Below are positions 1 through 8,708 of a DNA stretch of 64,000 bases, in pieces (within the stretch, counting starts at the first letter, position 1; every line of letters starts with the position of its first letter). This DNA is from Faecalicatena_A orotica (GTDB lineage Bacteria; Bacillota; Clostridia; Lachnospirales; Lachnospiraceae), in the NCBI RefSeq assembly GCF_040545875.1, contig NZ_JBEPMR010000008.1, one strand, 5' to 3'. The translations under genes were made by a program, and so were the position numbers. The notes below the pieces were generated by a model that saw only the letters and a program-made list of their open reading frames with translations, was not told where the DNA came from and searched no databases.

Positions 1-2
1 TG

Positions 3-1166
3 CAGAAAGGCGCGGAGCAGACAAAAATAGTTACCAGCTATGACATTGGTTTTGGCACACAGGATATGGATGACAGCGAAATGCTGCAGATTTTTGACAG
101 ACTGAAAACTGCCAATGGTGTTACCGGAAGTTCATATCAGGAAGTGATAAATTATTCCTGTGCTGTTAAAGCGGATGAACTGACAGATGAATACTGGAAA
201 TCAGCGGGGGTGTATTCACCGGATGAAACGGTGAATCTGCACATGGAAATTCAGTTTCTGGATGATAATACTTATCTGGATATAGTTAAAGGACAGAATT
301 TGCCTGAGGAGGAATATACGGGTCAGGATGCACGAGTGATTGGCGTAGCAAAATTAGGGGACGACAGCGCAGAAGGTGTAGATGATCTTGCTGATATGTT
401 CAGGAATCCAGTCATGAATTTAACCATTGCACCTGAAATAAACGGTGTAGCGGACACAGAAGAGTGGGATCATATCGGGGTCAGGTTTGTTACTATGGTA
501 CCCCCGGATACACCTCCGATGCTAAAGGCGGCCGGACAACAGTCTACTTTTTTCTCAATTATAGCTCCCTGGTCACTAAAAGAGAGACTTGTACCAAAGG
601 GTGCATCTGTGGATTCCAGGGTAAAGGGACTGACCTTCCAGTCAGATCATCCGTCACAGTCGGCAGATGAAATGAAAAGTATGATACAGGAAATGAACAT
701 TTCATCCGCATATATCATGTTAAATACGGACGAGGTGCTTGAGGAAAGCCGGAATTATATATTTATTGCCAACGTTTTTGCGTATACCTTTATCATCATG
801 ATTTCGCTGATTGCGGTTGCCAATGTATTCAATACGATTTCCACGAATATTAAGCTGCGGCGCAGAGAGCTTGCCATGCTGCGTTCAGTGGGAATGCCTG
901 ACCGTGATTTTAATAAAATGATGCGCTTTGAATGTGCCTTTTACGGTATAAGGGCCCTGCTTTTTGGAATCCCCATATCGATCCTTTCTTCCTGGCTGAT
1001 TTGTAAGGGCATGTTGTCGGATGATATCAGATTTGTACTGCCGTGGGGCAGTATCGGAATCAGCGTCATCAGTGTACTCCTTGTAATTTTTGTCACCATG
1101 ATGTATGCAGTCAGCAAGATGAAAAAAGAAAATATTATCGATGCACTTCGGGATGATATGGCATAA
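3..1166 (+). CDS. FtsX/MacB-type ABC transporter permease, C-terminal part (5' end outside window)
   Basis: The reading frame is open from base 3 and has no start of its own, so the gene begins upstream of the window. About 230 residues of extracytoplasmic domain are followed by three membrane segments. The segment before the first helix pair ends in a run ('RRRELAMLRSVGMPDRDF') that is typical of the FtsX-like permease domain, where a cytoplasmic loop contacts the ATPase. Family knowledge: such permeases serve in peptide-resistance, sensing or lipoprotein export complexes. The substrate cannot be read from this fragment. The 3' end overlaps the convergent trkH gene by 32 bases and no terminator is visible between them. 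Confidence 0.85.
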   Translation, partial: QKGAEQTKIVTSYDIGFGTQDMDDSEMLQIFDRLKTANGVTGSSYQEVINYSCAVKADELTDEYWKSAGVYSPDETVNLHMEIQFLDDNTYLDIVKGQNLPEEEYTGQDARVIGVAKLGDDSAEGVDDLADMFRNPVMNLTIAPEINGVADTEEWDHIGVRFVTMVPPDTPPMLKAAGQQSTFFSIIAPWSLKERLVPKGASVDSRVKGLTFQSDHPSQSADEMKSMIQEMNISSAYIMLNTDEVLEESRNYIFIANVFAYTFIIMISLIAVANVFNTISTNIKLRRRELAMLRSVGMPDRDFNKMMRFECAFYGIRALLFGIPISILSSWLICKGMLSDDIRFVLPWGSIGISVISVLLVIFVTMMYAVSKMKKENIIDALRDDMA

Positions 1167-2622
1167 GCCTGTGAAACGTTTTCATGCCGGAAACGATTCC
1201 TGTAACAACAATAAATATCTCCAGCCGACCTAAAATCATACCAAACATTTCTACAAGTAATGTAGCAGTATTGGTGTCGGGGCCGGTCAAACCGATAGAA
1301 AGGCCGACTGTTCCAAGCGCAGAGGCAAATTCAAATGCGGCCTCTGTCAGGCTGGAGTCTGCCGTCAGTGTCAATAAGAATGTACCAATAAGGAATAATC
1401 CAAGGTAACACACCGTAAATCCTGTAGTATCTGCCGCAAGGCCGGAATCAATCGGTGTCTTTCCTTGGGCCCTTATGTAATACGGGGTATCTATACGGCG
1501 GGCCGGTGACAGGCGCTTGCGGACATTTGCAGCCGCGAGGCGCAGCATCAGGTATACACGGGTCATTTTCATACCTCCTGCCGTAGAACCCATTCCGCCT
1601 CCGACCAGCATCATGAGGATCAGTATGCCAATAGCGAAGTCAGGCCAGGCGGAATAACTCATACTGGAGTATCCAGTGGTGGATAGTGCAGATGAAACAT
1701 CAAATAGTGACCTGCGGAATCCTTCTGTTATCGGTATGTTAAGACTGCCTGAAAGAGAAAAGGCTGTCAAAGGAACAAATATAAGTAACAGACCAATCAT
1801 GAAACGTACTTCGCTTACACGGAATGCCTGCTTCCATTTGCGTTTGGTAAGCAGTAATAGTACAGCAAAATTTGTCGTACCAATCAGCATTAGAATAATC
1901 GTTATTATTTCAACAGGCAGGTTATTGTACTCGCCAATACTGCCGAGCCTGGTGGAAAAGCCTCCTGTGGAGAGGGAGCACATGGCATGGCATATACTTT
2001 CAAACAGGCTCATGTCTGCAAAACAATAGGAAACCGTACCAATTACCAAAAAACCAGAATACATAATAAAAATTGTCCGGGCAGTTTTTTTTAGATTCGG
2101 CATCAGTTTATCAGGGTGTCCCTCTGCACTGAACAGACTCATAGACTGCTTTCCGGAAATGAGCATAATCATCATCAAAACAAATCCAAGACCACCGCAG
2201 AACTGCATGAAACTTCGGTGAAACAAGAAGATTTTGGGGACAGTACTGACATCCATTACGGAAAGTCCTGTCGTTGTCCATCCGCTGACGGATTCAAATA
2301 AAGCCTGCACAACAGACATCTGTCGGGCCAGTACAAATGGGGCCGCACCTGTTACGATACCCCAGCTCCATGCAAAGAGAACCGTCAGGCTGCTGCGCTG
2401 CATAGCTGACTGCCTTGCTGTCGTATCAGTGCCGCCTTTTTTGCCCAGGCGGCAAACAATAATTCCCGAAAAAATAGAAAATAAGGCCGGAATAATGAAT
2501 GACAGCGCATATCTGGCATCCTCCGGATAAAATGGAAGAACTAACAGCGGTACGGAAATCATAATTCCTACTAAAAGCATAAGTTTTCCATAGTCCGAAC
2601 AGTTTGAAAGATTTTTAGCCAT
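1135..2622 (-). CDS. trkH: TrkH/KtrB-family potassium uptake channel subunit
   Basis: A 495-residue, very hydrophobic protein with about ten membrane segments and the four glycine-rich pore repeats of the Trk/Ktr superfamily (for example 'SVSGWTTTGLS', 'SLSTGGFST', 'ALSTTGYSS', 'ALGTVGLSIG'). It forms the membrane pore for K+ uptake, gated by the cytoplasmic NAD-binding TrkA subunits encoded immediately upstream. Start: ATG at 2622 sits behind GGGAGGGAG, which lies in the last codons of the preceding trkA-like gene, two bases away, so the genes are probably translationally coupled. It is the last gene of the TPR-trkA-trkA-trkH operon. Confidence 0.93.
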   Translation of the reverse strand: MAKNLSNCSDYGKLMLLVGIMISVPLLVLPFYPEDARYALSFIIPALFSIFSGIIVCRLGKKGGTDTTARQSAMQRSSLTVLFAWSWGIVTGAAPFVLARQMSVVQALFESVSGWTTTGLSVMDVSTVPKIFLFHRSFMQFCGGLGFVLMMIMLISGKQSMSLFSAEGHPDKLMPNLKKTARTIFIMYSGFLVIGTVSYCFADMSLFESICHAMCSLSTGGFSTRLGSIGEYNNLPVEIITIILMLIGTTNFAVLLLLTKRKWKQAFRVSEVRFMIGLLLIFVPLTAFSLSGSLNIPITEGFRRSLFDVSSALSTTGYSSMSYSAWPDFAIGILILMMLVGGGMGSTAGGMKMTRVYLMLRLAAANVRKRLSPARRIDTPYYIRAQGKTPIDSGLAADTTGFTVCYLGLFLIGTFLLTLTADSSLTEAAFEFASALGTVGLSIGLTGPDTNTATLLVEMFGMILGRLEIFIVVTGIVSGMKTFHRLMPYHPEVHR

Positions 2623-2624
2623 GT

Positions 2625-3293
2625 CTACTCCCTCCCGGTTAATTCTTTCACCGCGGCAAGCTCCTGACCGTTGCCGGAAATCAAAACAAGCACATCCCCT
2701 GCAAGAATTTTTGTGTCTCCGCAGGGAATTCCGATCTGGTCACCGTGCAGTATACAACCGATAATAACCTCTTTTGGTAAATTGATTTCCCATAACTTTT
2801 TGCCGGCGGCTGGTGCGGTAGAAGAGATGGGGATCTCTGCAATCTGTACCCGGCCTTTTCCGATAGGAATGACATTGGCCATTTGTTCCATGAAGGCCTG
2901 CTGTTCGATAATGTTTGTAACTGCTGAGATGGCACATACAACGCTGTCGATACCCATTGCATAGAAGAAATCTGTTTTTCTCGGATCAGATACCAACGCC
3001 ACGGTTTTGTGTACGTGAAACCGTTTCTTGCACAGCTCGCAGATAACTAAATTGTCTTCATCCTTCGATGTAAGTGCGATTGCAATTTTATAATCGGATG
3101 CATTGGCATCCTCCAGAATAAAAGGTTTGGTGCCATCCCCTTCAAAGACGTTTAACTTATTGATTCCAGCCAGTTTCAGACATTCCTCATGGGAATCATT
3201 GATGGCAGTAACCTGATACCCGCGGCCTAACAAGGAAACCGCCAGAGATTTTGCTTTACTCTTGCCGCCGACCAGTAATACTTTTGTTTTCAT
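2625..3293 (-). CDS. TrkA-family NAD-binding K+ uptake regulator with TrkA_N and TrkA_C domains
   Basis: 222 residues. An N-terminal Rossmann domain (about 1-130) is followed by a TrkA_C/RCK-C domain (about 140-220, 'PKEVIIGCILHGDQIGIPCGDTKI'). The nucleotide-binding loop is degenerate (GGKSKAK in place of GxGxxG), unlike its neighbour, so it may not bind NAD in the usual way. It should gate the TrkH channel. The ATG overlaps the stop of the upstream trkA-like gene (ATGA), indicating coupling. The pair looks like one RCK system split over two polypeptides, one with a proper Rossmann loop and one with the C-terminal ligand domain. Confidence 0.88.
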   Translation of the reverse strand: MKTKVLLVGGKSKAKSLAVSLLGRGYQVTAINDSHEECLKLAGINKLNVFEGDGTKPFILEDANASDYKIAIALTSKDEDNLVICELCKKRFHVHKTVALVSDPRKTDFFYAMGIDSVVCAISAVTNIIEQQAFMEQMANVIPIGKGRVQIAEIPISSTAPAAGKKLWEINLPKEVIIGCILHGDQIGIPCGDTKILAGDVLVLISGNGQELAAVKELTGRE

Positions 3294-3748
3294 ACGGCTT
3301 CCTCCCGAATGTGTGCGGCTGCCTGGCCAAGGAGTTTATCAATCTCTTTTGCCGACAGTATGGCGGGACAAATGGTATCAATTCCGAATTCGCGGTAAAT
3401 GCAGTCCCTTTCCGGATCATACAGACGGGCAATGACCCGTTCCACTTTGAATATTTCGCGTGCGATCTGCGCCAGCATGATATTTGTGTTGTCATTGTTC
3501 GTTACTATAATTACCGCGTTTGCCTGTTGGATACCCGCTTCCTGCAGGACATCGTAATCGGTTCCGTCTGCATTCAGGGTCAGCCCTCCGAAGGAAGGAG
3601 AAAGTTTCCGGAATGCATCCTTATCCCGGTCAATGATGAGAACATCAAAACCCTCATCGGACAGTGTGTTTGCCAGATTTGCACCTAAGCGTCCGCAGCC
3701 AATGATGATATTGTAAGTTCCATGAACTTTAAAAAGATACTTTTTCAT
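3290..3748 (-). CDS. TrkA_N-only NAD-binding K+ uptake regulator
   Basis: 152 residues from the ATG at 3748, chosen because GAGGAGG lies eight bases upstream. Initiation further upstream would ignore this site. It has the Rossmann motif GCGRLGANLA near residue 20, an acidic residue at the end of strand 2 (IDRD) and the 'NADGTDYDVLQEAGI' block of the TrkA_N family. There is no TrkA_C domain. It is probably the NAD(H)-sensing partner of the adjacent TrkA_N/TrkA_C protein and of TrkH. Its start overlaps the stop of the upstream TPR gene (ATGA). Confidence 0.88.
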   Translation of the reverse strand: MKKYLFKVHGTYNIIIGCGRLGANLANTLSDEGFDVLIIDRDKDAFRKLSPSFGGLTLNADGTDYDVLQEAGIQQANAVIIVTNNDNTNIMLAQIAREIFKVERVIARLYDPERDCIYREFGIDTICPAILSAKEIDKLLGQAAAHIREEAV

Positions 3749-4146
3749 TTCTGTGACCTCCTCTTCATATGTCCGATTCCGCATGAATCATATTCCATGA
3801 CATAAGTACTTTCTTCCTCTTTGATGTCGCTTTCGTCATATGCGCATTCTCCTCTGGAAAAAAAGGTTCCGAATTTCTCAAGGTTTTTTCGTGCAGGGAG
3901 ATAAGTAGGATCAAGCGCCCACGCAGCCCGGAAGTGCTTCATGGCAGCGCTGTGTTCACCTTCCTTTTCCAATAATATGCCGATGAGATTATGGGGCTGT
4001 GCTGAATGCGGGTATTGACCCATAGCAGTACAAAGCAGCTGCTCACATGCTGTGTAATCTCCCGATAAAATAAGATTCTTTGCATTCGTACACAATGCTT
4101 TTAAAGAGTCTGTATTTATTGTTGAACTTTTCATTTTTTCATACAT
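3745..4146 (-). CDS. Small TPR-repeat protein heading the trk operon
   Basis: 133 residues with about two tetratricopeptide helices pairs (roughly residues 20-90; 'PHNLIGILLEKEGEHSAAMK', then 'WALDPTYLPARKNLEKF'). The C-terminal tail is acidic and ends in a basic KRRSQK run. No signal peptide or membrane segment is seen. TPRs mediate protein-protein contacts. Because the gene is first in the operon and its stop overlaps the first trkA start, it may be a scaffold or regulator for the Trk complex, but that is inference only. I do not know a standard Trk system that includes such a protein. Confidence 0.8.
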   Translation of the reverse strand: MYEKMKSSTINTDSLKALCTNAKNLILSGDYTACEQLLCTAMGQYPHSAQPHNLIGILLEKEGEHSAAMKHFRAAWALDPTYLPARKNLEKFGTFFSRGECAYDESDIKEEESTYVMEYDSCGIGHMKRRSQK

Positions 4147-4205
4147 CCTTTCTAAGGCTTATTGATTTTTACAGTCTTATCATAGAACATATACTGTGAC
4201 CTTGG

Positions 4206-4249
4206 TGTGAGAGTGAAGATACCTTTGTGAGAATCCTGTGAGAATCGAA
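4206..4249 (-). promoter_or_regulatory. TCTCACA direct-repeat operator upstream of the TPR-trk operon
   Basis: Read on the minus strand, three TCTCACA copies start at offsets 0, 11 and 31 bp. The first two copies and their flanks (4226-4249, 24 bases) are identical to 6588-6611 in front of the other kinase/regulator operon. Helical-turn spacing of direct repeats is typical of OmpR/KdpE-family sites. The KdpE-like regulator encoded next door is the likely binder (inference). Confidence 0.6.
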
Positions 4250-4291
4250 CGGCTGCAGCGGGTGACTCAGCAGGAGGCACACCCCACGGAT

Positions 4292-4990
4292 TTATATTTT
4301 CAGCATCCGGTATCCGACACCAACATGCGTCTGGATATACTGTACCGAATCGGGGGACGGCTCAATCTTTTTACGCAGGGTTCCCATAAAAACCCGCAGG
4401 GAAGCTACATCATTATCCCAGGAAGTCCCCCATATTTCTTTGGTAATATATCGGTGTGTTAACACCTTTCCGACATTCTTAGCCAGCACGGACAGCAGTT
4501 TATATTCAATGGGGGTCAGATGTAGTTCTTCATTCTTCAGATAGGCACACCCGGCCGCATAGTCGATTTTTAACTCACCATTTTGGAAAACCGCATTCTG
4601 GACAGGCAGTACATTTTGTACTGAATTTAACCGGCGTACCGTGGCACGCAGTCTGGCGAGCAGTTCCTCCACGGAAAAGGGTTTTGTCAGGTAATCATCG
4701 GCACCGGCATCCAGAGCATCGATTTTATCGGTATCTTCACTCCTTGCACTGACAACGATAATGGGCATGTTGGACCAGGTCCTCACTTTCCGGATAATTT
4801 CGATGCCGTCCATATCCGGGAGCCCGAGGTCCAGAAGCAGAATGTCAGGATTATGGGACACTGCCTCCAGAACAGCATCCGCACCAGTAGAAGCAGAGCG
4901 GAAACGATAGTTTTGTGTATCTAGTGTTGTTGTTATGAGGCTGCGGACTGCTTTGTCATCCTCCACAACTAAAATAAGCGGTTTACTCAT
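4292..4990 (-). CDS. KdpE-like OmpR-family response regulator (partner of kinase at 4983-6518)
   Basis: 232 residues: receiver domain (about 1-115, acidic pair EDD near residue 10, phospho-acceptor Asp in 'ILLLDLGLPDMDG' near 53, Lys in 'LTKPFS' near 103) and a C-terminal winged helix (about 130-230) ending 'IQTHVGVGYRML', which is typical of KdpE. Its start overlaps the kinase stop by eight bases and has GGGAGGTG in front. It is expected to be phosphorylated by that kinase and to act on the TCTCACA repeats found before its own operon and before the trk operon. The second KdpE-like protein in the window is encoded at 13624-14322. Confidence 0.92.
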   Translation of the reverse strand: MSKPLILVVEDDKAVRSLITTTLDTQNYRFRSASTGADAVLEAVSHNPDILLLDLGLPDMDGIEIIRKVRTWSNMPIIVVSARSEDTDKIDALDAGADDYLTKPFSVEELLARLRATVRRLNSVQNVLPVQNAVFQNGELKIDYAAGCAYLKNEELHLTPIEYKLLSVLAKNVGKVLTHRYITKEIWGTSWDNDVASLRVFMGTLRKKIEPSPDSVQYIQTHVGVGYRMLKI

Positions 4991-6518
4991 GTAAATGCAC
5001 CTCCCATGCAGGTAATGTAAATTGGAATATCGTGCCTTGGGGCAGATTGTCTTTTACAGAAATGGTTCCTCCGTGTAAATGGATGATTGACTTGCAAAGT
5101 GCAAGTCCCAGCCCGATCCCGCGATGGCTGTCGGTAATTTTTGTACTGGAAGTATAAAACATGTCAAAAACATGGGGCTTCTCTGCATCTGGAATTCCGG
5201 GACCGTCATCAGAAACCTCAGTAATCACCTGTTTGTTTTTTATATAGGTCTGAATAGTGATATGAGAACCGGCAGGTGTATACTTGACAGCATTGTTTAT
5301 AAGGTTAATTACAACTTGAACCATAAGCCGGGCATCCATTTTTGCAAAAGCCGTATCGGCATCTTTTACGAGAATGACATGTTCCTTACTATTACGGTCC
5401 GCATGCCGCAGTGCCTCTGCAATGATTTCCTCCATTAACTCCGGTTTCATCTGCAGGCTTGTACTGCCGTCCTCAATTCGCGTAACTGTCAGCAGGTTTT
5501 CTACCAGTCTTATGAGCCATAGTGAGTCCTCATAAATGTCGTTATAGATCGGCTTACGTTTCTCCCATTCCATCTGTGCGCCATTCGCCAGCAAAAGATT
5601 CGCATTTCCGGAAATAGAGGTTAACGGGGTACGAAGATCATGGGATATGGACCGCAGCATATTGGCCCGGAGCTGTTCATTTTTAGCCAGGACTGCAGCG
5701 GCCTGTTTTTCTCTTGCCGTTTTTTCATTTTCCAGTGCCATTGCACATTCTCCAAGAAGTGAAAGAAGCATACTTGTTTCTTCCGGTGTCAGGGAATCAC
5801 CACACAGTGCGATCCCAACTACCCCATATACATGGCTGCCAATCCTTGTGGCAAGGTAAAGGCATTTTGCATTAGACAGTATGTTTGTGGATGCCCCTGC
5901 CCGTTTATTATTCTTGAACACCCAAGCAGCTACCGCCTGTTCATTGACGCTCAGACAGCTGTCATCCATCATGGCTTCGCCAACAGGGAACGAATGGGGA
6001 ACGAGAGGTTTGTCATTTGTTTTCATATAAAATACAATATCACGGCCCAGCAGGCGGACAAGCTGCCGTGCCGTAATAGTTATAATTTCATCTTTGCCTT
6101 CTGCTTTCTGCAGGGCCTGATTGCAGTCGAACATAACCCGGGTGCGGTATGCCGTGTAAGCAAACTGCTGTGTGTGCTGTTTCAGCTTTGCGGCCAGATT
6201 GCCTGTAATCAGTGAGGCAATGAACATGATTAAAAAAGTGGCCGGATAGCCGGAATTATAGGCATTCAATGTAAAACGCGGCTCTGTAAAAAAGAAATTA
6301 AATACCAACACGCTGGCAACAGAAGAGAAGAGGCTGCATATGCGTGATGTGGTCAATATGGAGTTTATCAATACCCCGAGAATATAAATTGTAATAATAT
6401 TTGATTCGCTAAACCCGAGCGTATCAAAGATAGTGCCGATGCCGGTAGCCGCAGCCAGCAGCAGGATGCTTTTTCCAAAATCGGGAAGAAGGAAAGGTCC
6501 ATAGTCTGATGTATTCAT
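4983..6518 (-). CDS. KdpD C-terminal-type sensor histidine kinase (DUF4118-GAF-HisKA-HATPase)
   Basis: 511 residues. Four membrane helices of the KdpD DUF4118 type (about 15-110) are followed by a GAF-like domain (about 140-260), HisKA with the phospho-acceptor His in 'SISHDLRTPLTS', and HATPase_c with 'NLINNAVKYTP', DDGPGIPD and GLGLAL. It lacks the N-terminal KdpD and Usp domains, which are on a separate protein encoded upstream (6642-8684). It senses potassium, turgor or a related signal by family analogy. GGAGG lies just before the ATG at 6518. The operon has its own promoter region with TCTCACA repeats, downstream of a strong terminator. Confidence 0.9.
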   Translation of the reverse strand: MNTSDYGPFLLPDFGKSILLLAAATGIGTIFDTLGFSESNIITIYILGVLINSILTTSRICSLFSSVASVLVFNFFFTEPRFTLNAYNSGYPATFLIMFIASLITGNLAAKLKQHTQQFAYTAYRTRVMFDCNQALQKAEGKDEIITITARQLVRLLGRDIVFYMKTNDKPLVPHSFPVGEAMMDDSCLSVNEQAVAAWVFKNNKRAGASTNILSNAKCLYLATRIGSHVYGVVGIALCGDSLTPEETSMLLSLLGECAMALENEKTAREKQAAAVLAKNEQLRANMLRSISHDLRTPLTSISGNANLLLANGAQMEWEKRKPIYNDIYEDSLWLIRLVENLLTVTRIEDGSTSLQMKPELMEEIIAEALRHADRNSKEHVILVKDADTAFAKMDARLMVQVVINLINNAVKYTPAGSHITIQTYIKNKQVITEVSDDGPGIPDAEKPHVFDMFYTSSTKITDSHRGIGLGLALCKSIIHLHGGTISVKDNLPQGTIFQFTLPAWEVHLHE

Positions 6519-6555
6519 AATTTACCTCCTGTGCAGACTTACTCTATCACAGATG

Positions 6556-6611
6556 CTGTGAGACGGATGTGAGAGAACGTCCGTCCATGTGAGAATCCTG
6601 TGAGAATCGAA
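6556..6611 (-). promoter_or_regulatory. Four-copy TCTCACA operator upstream of the kinase/regulator operon
   Basis: On the minus strand four TCTCACA copies start at offsets 0, 11, 31 and 42 bp: two 11-bp-spaced pairs 20 bp apart. The first three offsets match the array at 4206-4249 exactly, and 24 bases (6588-6611) are identical. This suggests autoregulation of the operon by its KdpE-like regulator, and co-regulation with trk. Confidence 0.6.
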
Positions 6612-6640
6612 AAAAGCCGCTTCGATCAAACGAAGCGGCT
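6609..6640 (-). terminator. Rho-independent terminator after kinase-less kdpD
   Basis: On the minus strand a perfect 10-bp stem (AGCCGCTTCG / CGAAGCGGCT) with a 6-base loop is followed by T6. It lies two bases after the kdpD stop and touches the TCTCACA array, so it separates the kdp operon from the next operon. Confidence 0.9.
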
Positions 6641-6641
6641 C

Positions 6642-8684
6642 TCAATGATTTCCTGCACATTTTTCTATATTTTCCATCTGCTGGATTCTCTCCAGTACCA
6701 ACGCGGCTTCATCCAGCATGGCAGATATAATATTGTACTCAAAGGTGCCAATTTCCCGCCTTTCTTCCAGTACCATGCCAACGACCGCGGATACATTGTC
6801 ATCGTCTGCCACTGGAAGATAGATTGCTTTCGCATCCGGCAGTGTATGGGTGGTGCAGCCTGCCCGGTGCCCGTTTTCAAATACCCAGGAGACAACAGCC
6901 TGTTCGGCCCGGTTTATGTAGTCACACTTTAAGTCATCCTGCATATTCTTTTCAATTCCGGTTCTCATATAAATAGACGGCTCCTGAAGTTTTCCGTCCT
7001 TTTTCATATAAATAATAACGGTGAAATTCATCAGTTTCTGAATTTGTGAAGCCAGTTCGTCACCGATATCTTTTCTGCTTTTTGCGCGCCTTAGTCTTTT
7101 GCTGTTCATGAGAAGAATCTCAGTACGGTACGCCCGTTTTGCATTTTCCTCATTCTGCCTCTGTATCTTTGACACAATCCACGAGGTCAGAAGACTGACT
7201 GCGAACATCATGACAAAAGTTACCGGATAGCTGGCATCATAGGCTTCCAGACTATGCAGAGGTATTGTAAAGAAATAGTTGAACAGCAGGACACTCAGCA
7301 CAGACGCCAGTACCGAGCATATATAGCCGGATGTGGTGATGGCAGTCAGCATGACCCCCAGCAGATAGACCATAATAATATTGGCCTCTGTCAGTCCCAG
7401 ATATTTCATTCCCAGAGCAGCTGCCGTACTTGCCGCCATCATTCCAAGCATAATCAGAATGTCCGGACCTCTTATAAGACCTTCCAGAAATTTACCATTT
7501 TTCCTTATTGTATAATGTTTTTGCCCGACTCCGTTATGCAGATCAGGGATAATGTATACATCCAGGTTGGGCGCATACTGATTCAGACTTTCGACCAGTG
7601 TTTTTCTCGTCTGGCCAAACAGGATCTTGTGGGCTGTTCTTCCCATGACAATTTTCGTTACATTGCTGACCTTAGCGTATTCTGCAATCTGTCTGGCCAC
7701 ATCCTCTCCGTTTACGCTGGCAATTTTTGCGCCCAGAGTCCTTGCGAGACGCATATTTTCATCTCTTCTTTTTTTAACCTTCTCGTCTGCATTCTGAAGG
7801 TTTCTTGTTTCTACATACAGTGCGGTAAACTCAGCATGGAATGCATAGGCCAGCCGTGCTGCAGTGCGTATTACTTTTTCATTGGAAGGTGCCGGTGATA
7901 TACAGGTCAGTACATGTTCGCCCGTTGAGTAGTCCCCGGAACCAAGCAGTTTTTTTTCTTCCTCTGCAAGGTGATTCACACGGTCAGCCATTCTTCGAAG
8001 GGCGATTTCCCTTAAGGCTATTAGTTTATCTTTTGTAAAGAAGTTCTGCAGTGCTCTCTGGGCCTGCATTCCCTGATAGATCTTGCCTTCCTTCATACGC
8101 TCGATTAGTTCTTCAGGTTCGATATCCACGAGTTTAACCTGAGACGCCTTATCAAAGACACTGTCTGGTATTCTTTCCTTTACCTGTATGCTGGTAATGC
8201 TGGATACATTATCGTTGAGGCTCTCCAAATGCTGGATATTTACTGTGGTATATACATTAATGCCGTGTTCCAGCAGTTCTTCGATATCCTGATATCGTTT
8301 CTGATGCCGGCAGCCCTGTGCATTCGAGTGGGCCAGCTCGTCAACGAGGATAACCTTTGGCCGCCGCTTAAGAGCTGCGTCCAAATCGAATTCCCGGATT
8401 TTTACCCCCTTATATTCCACCATCAGGAATGGAAGCTGTTCGATTCCTTCCAGAAGTGCTGTTGTCTCCGGACGGGCATGAGGCTCCACGTATCCGGCGA
8501 CAACATCCACAAAGTTCTTTTTTAGATCTCTGGCCGCCTCCAGCATCGCATATGTCTTCCCGGTTCCGGCCGCATAGCCGAGAAATATTTTAAGGCGGCC
8601 AAACTCTTTCATGTGTATCTTATTTTCTTCTGCCTGAAGTTTATCAAGCATTTCTCGTGGACTTGGCCTTTTGTCTTCCGCCAT
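6642..8684 (-). CDS. kdpD: Kinase-less KdpD: KdpD and Usp sensor domains, DUF4118 helices, GAF, no histidine kinase
   Basis: 680 residues from ATG 8684 (AGGAGG six bases upstream; a GTG at 8699 lies within that site). The N-terminal KdpD domain has Walker A GYAAGTGKT (36-44) and Walker B 'VILVDELAHSNA'. It is followed by a Usp-like domain (about 245-365), four helices of the DUF4118 type (about 395-495) and a GAF domain. The protein stops there, with no HisKA or HATPase. The Usp domain contains FTALY, the second half of the c-di-AMP motif known from Staphylococcus KdpD; the first half is not a clear match. It presumably feeds potassium or c-di-AMP signals to one of the two separate kinases. 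It lies 24 bases after kdpC. Confidence 0.93.
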   Translation of the reverse strand: MAEDKRPSPREMLDKLQAEENKIHMKEFGRLKIFLGYAAGTGKTYAMLEAARDLKKNFVDVVAGYVEPHARPETTALLEGIEQLPFLMVEYKGVKIREFDLDAALKRRPKVILVDELAHSNAQGCRHQKRYQDIEELLEHGINVYTTVNIQHLESLNDNVSSITSIQVKERIPDSVFDKASQVKLVDIEPEELIERMKEGKIYQGMQAQRALQNFFTKDKLIALREIALRRMADRVNHLAEEEKKLLGSGDYSTGEHVLTCISPAPSNEKVIRTAARLAYAFHAEFTALYVETRNLQNADEKVKKRRDENMRLARTLGAKIASVNGEDVARQIAEYAKVSNVTKIVMGRTAHKILFGQTRKTLVESLNQYAPNLDVYIIPDLHNGVGQKHYTIRKNGKFLEGLIRGPDILIMLGMMAASTAAALGMKYLGLTEANIIMVYLLGVMLTAITTSGYICSVLASVLSVLLFNYFFTIPLHSLEAYDASYPVTFVMMFAVSLLTSWIVSKIQRQNEENAKRAYRTEILLMNSKRLRRAKSRKDIGDELASQIQKLMNFTVIIYMKKDGKLQEPSIYMRTGIEKNMQDDLKCDYINRAEQAVVSWVFENGHRAGCTTHTLPDAKAIYLPVADDDNVSAVVGMVLEERREIGTFEYNIISAMLDEAALVLERIQQMENIEKCAGNH

Positions 8685-8708
8685 AAGCGCCTCCTGCACT
8701 TTTTAGTT

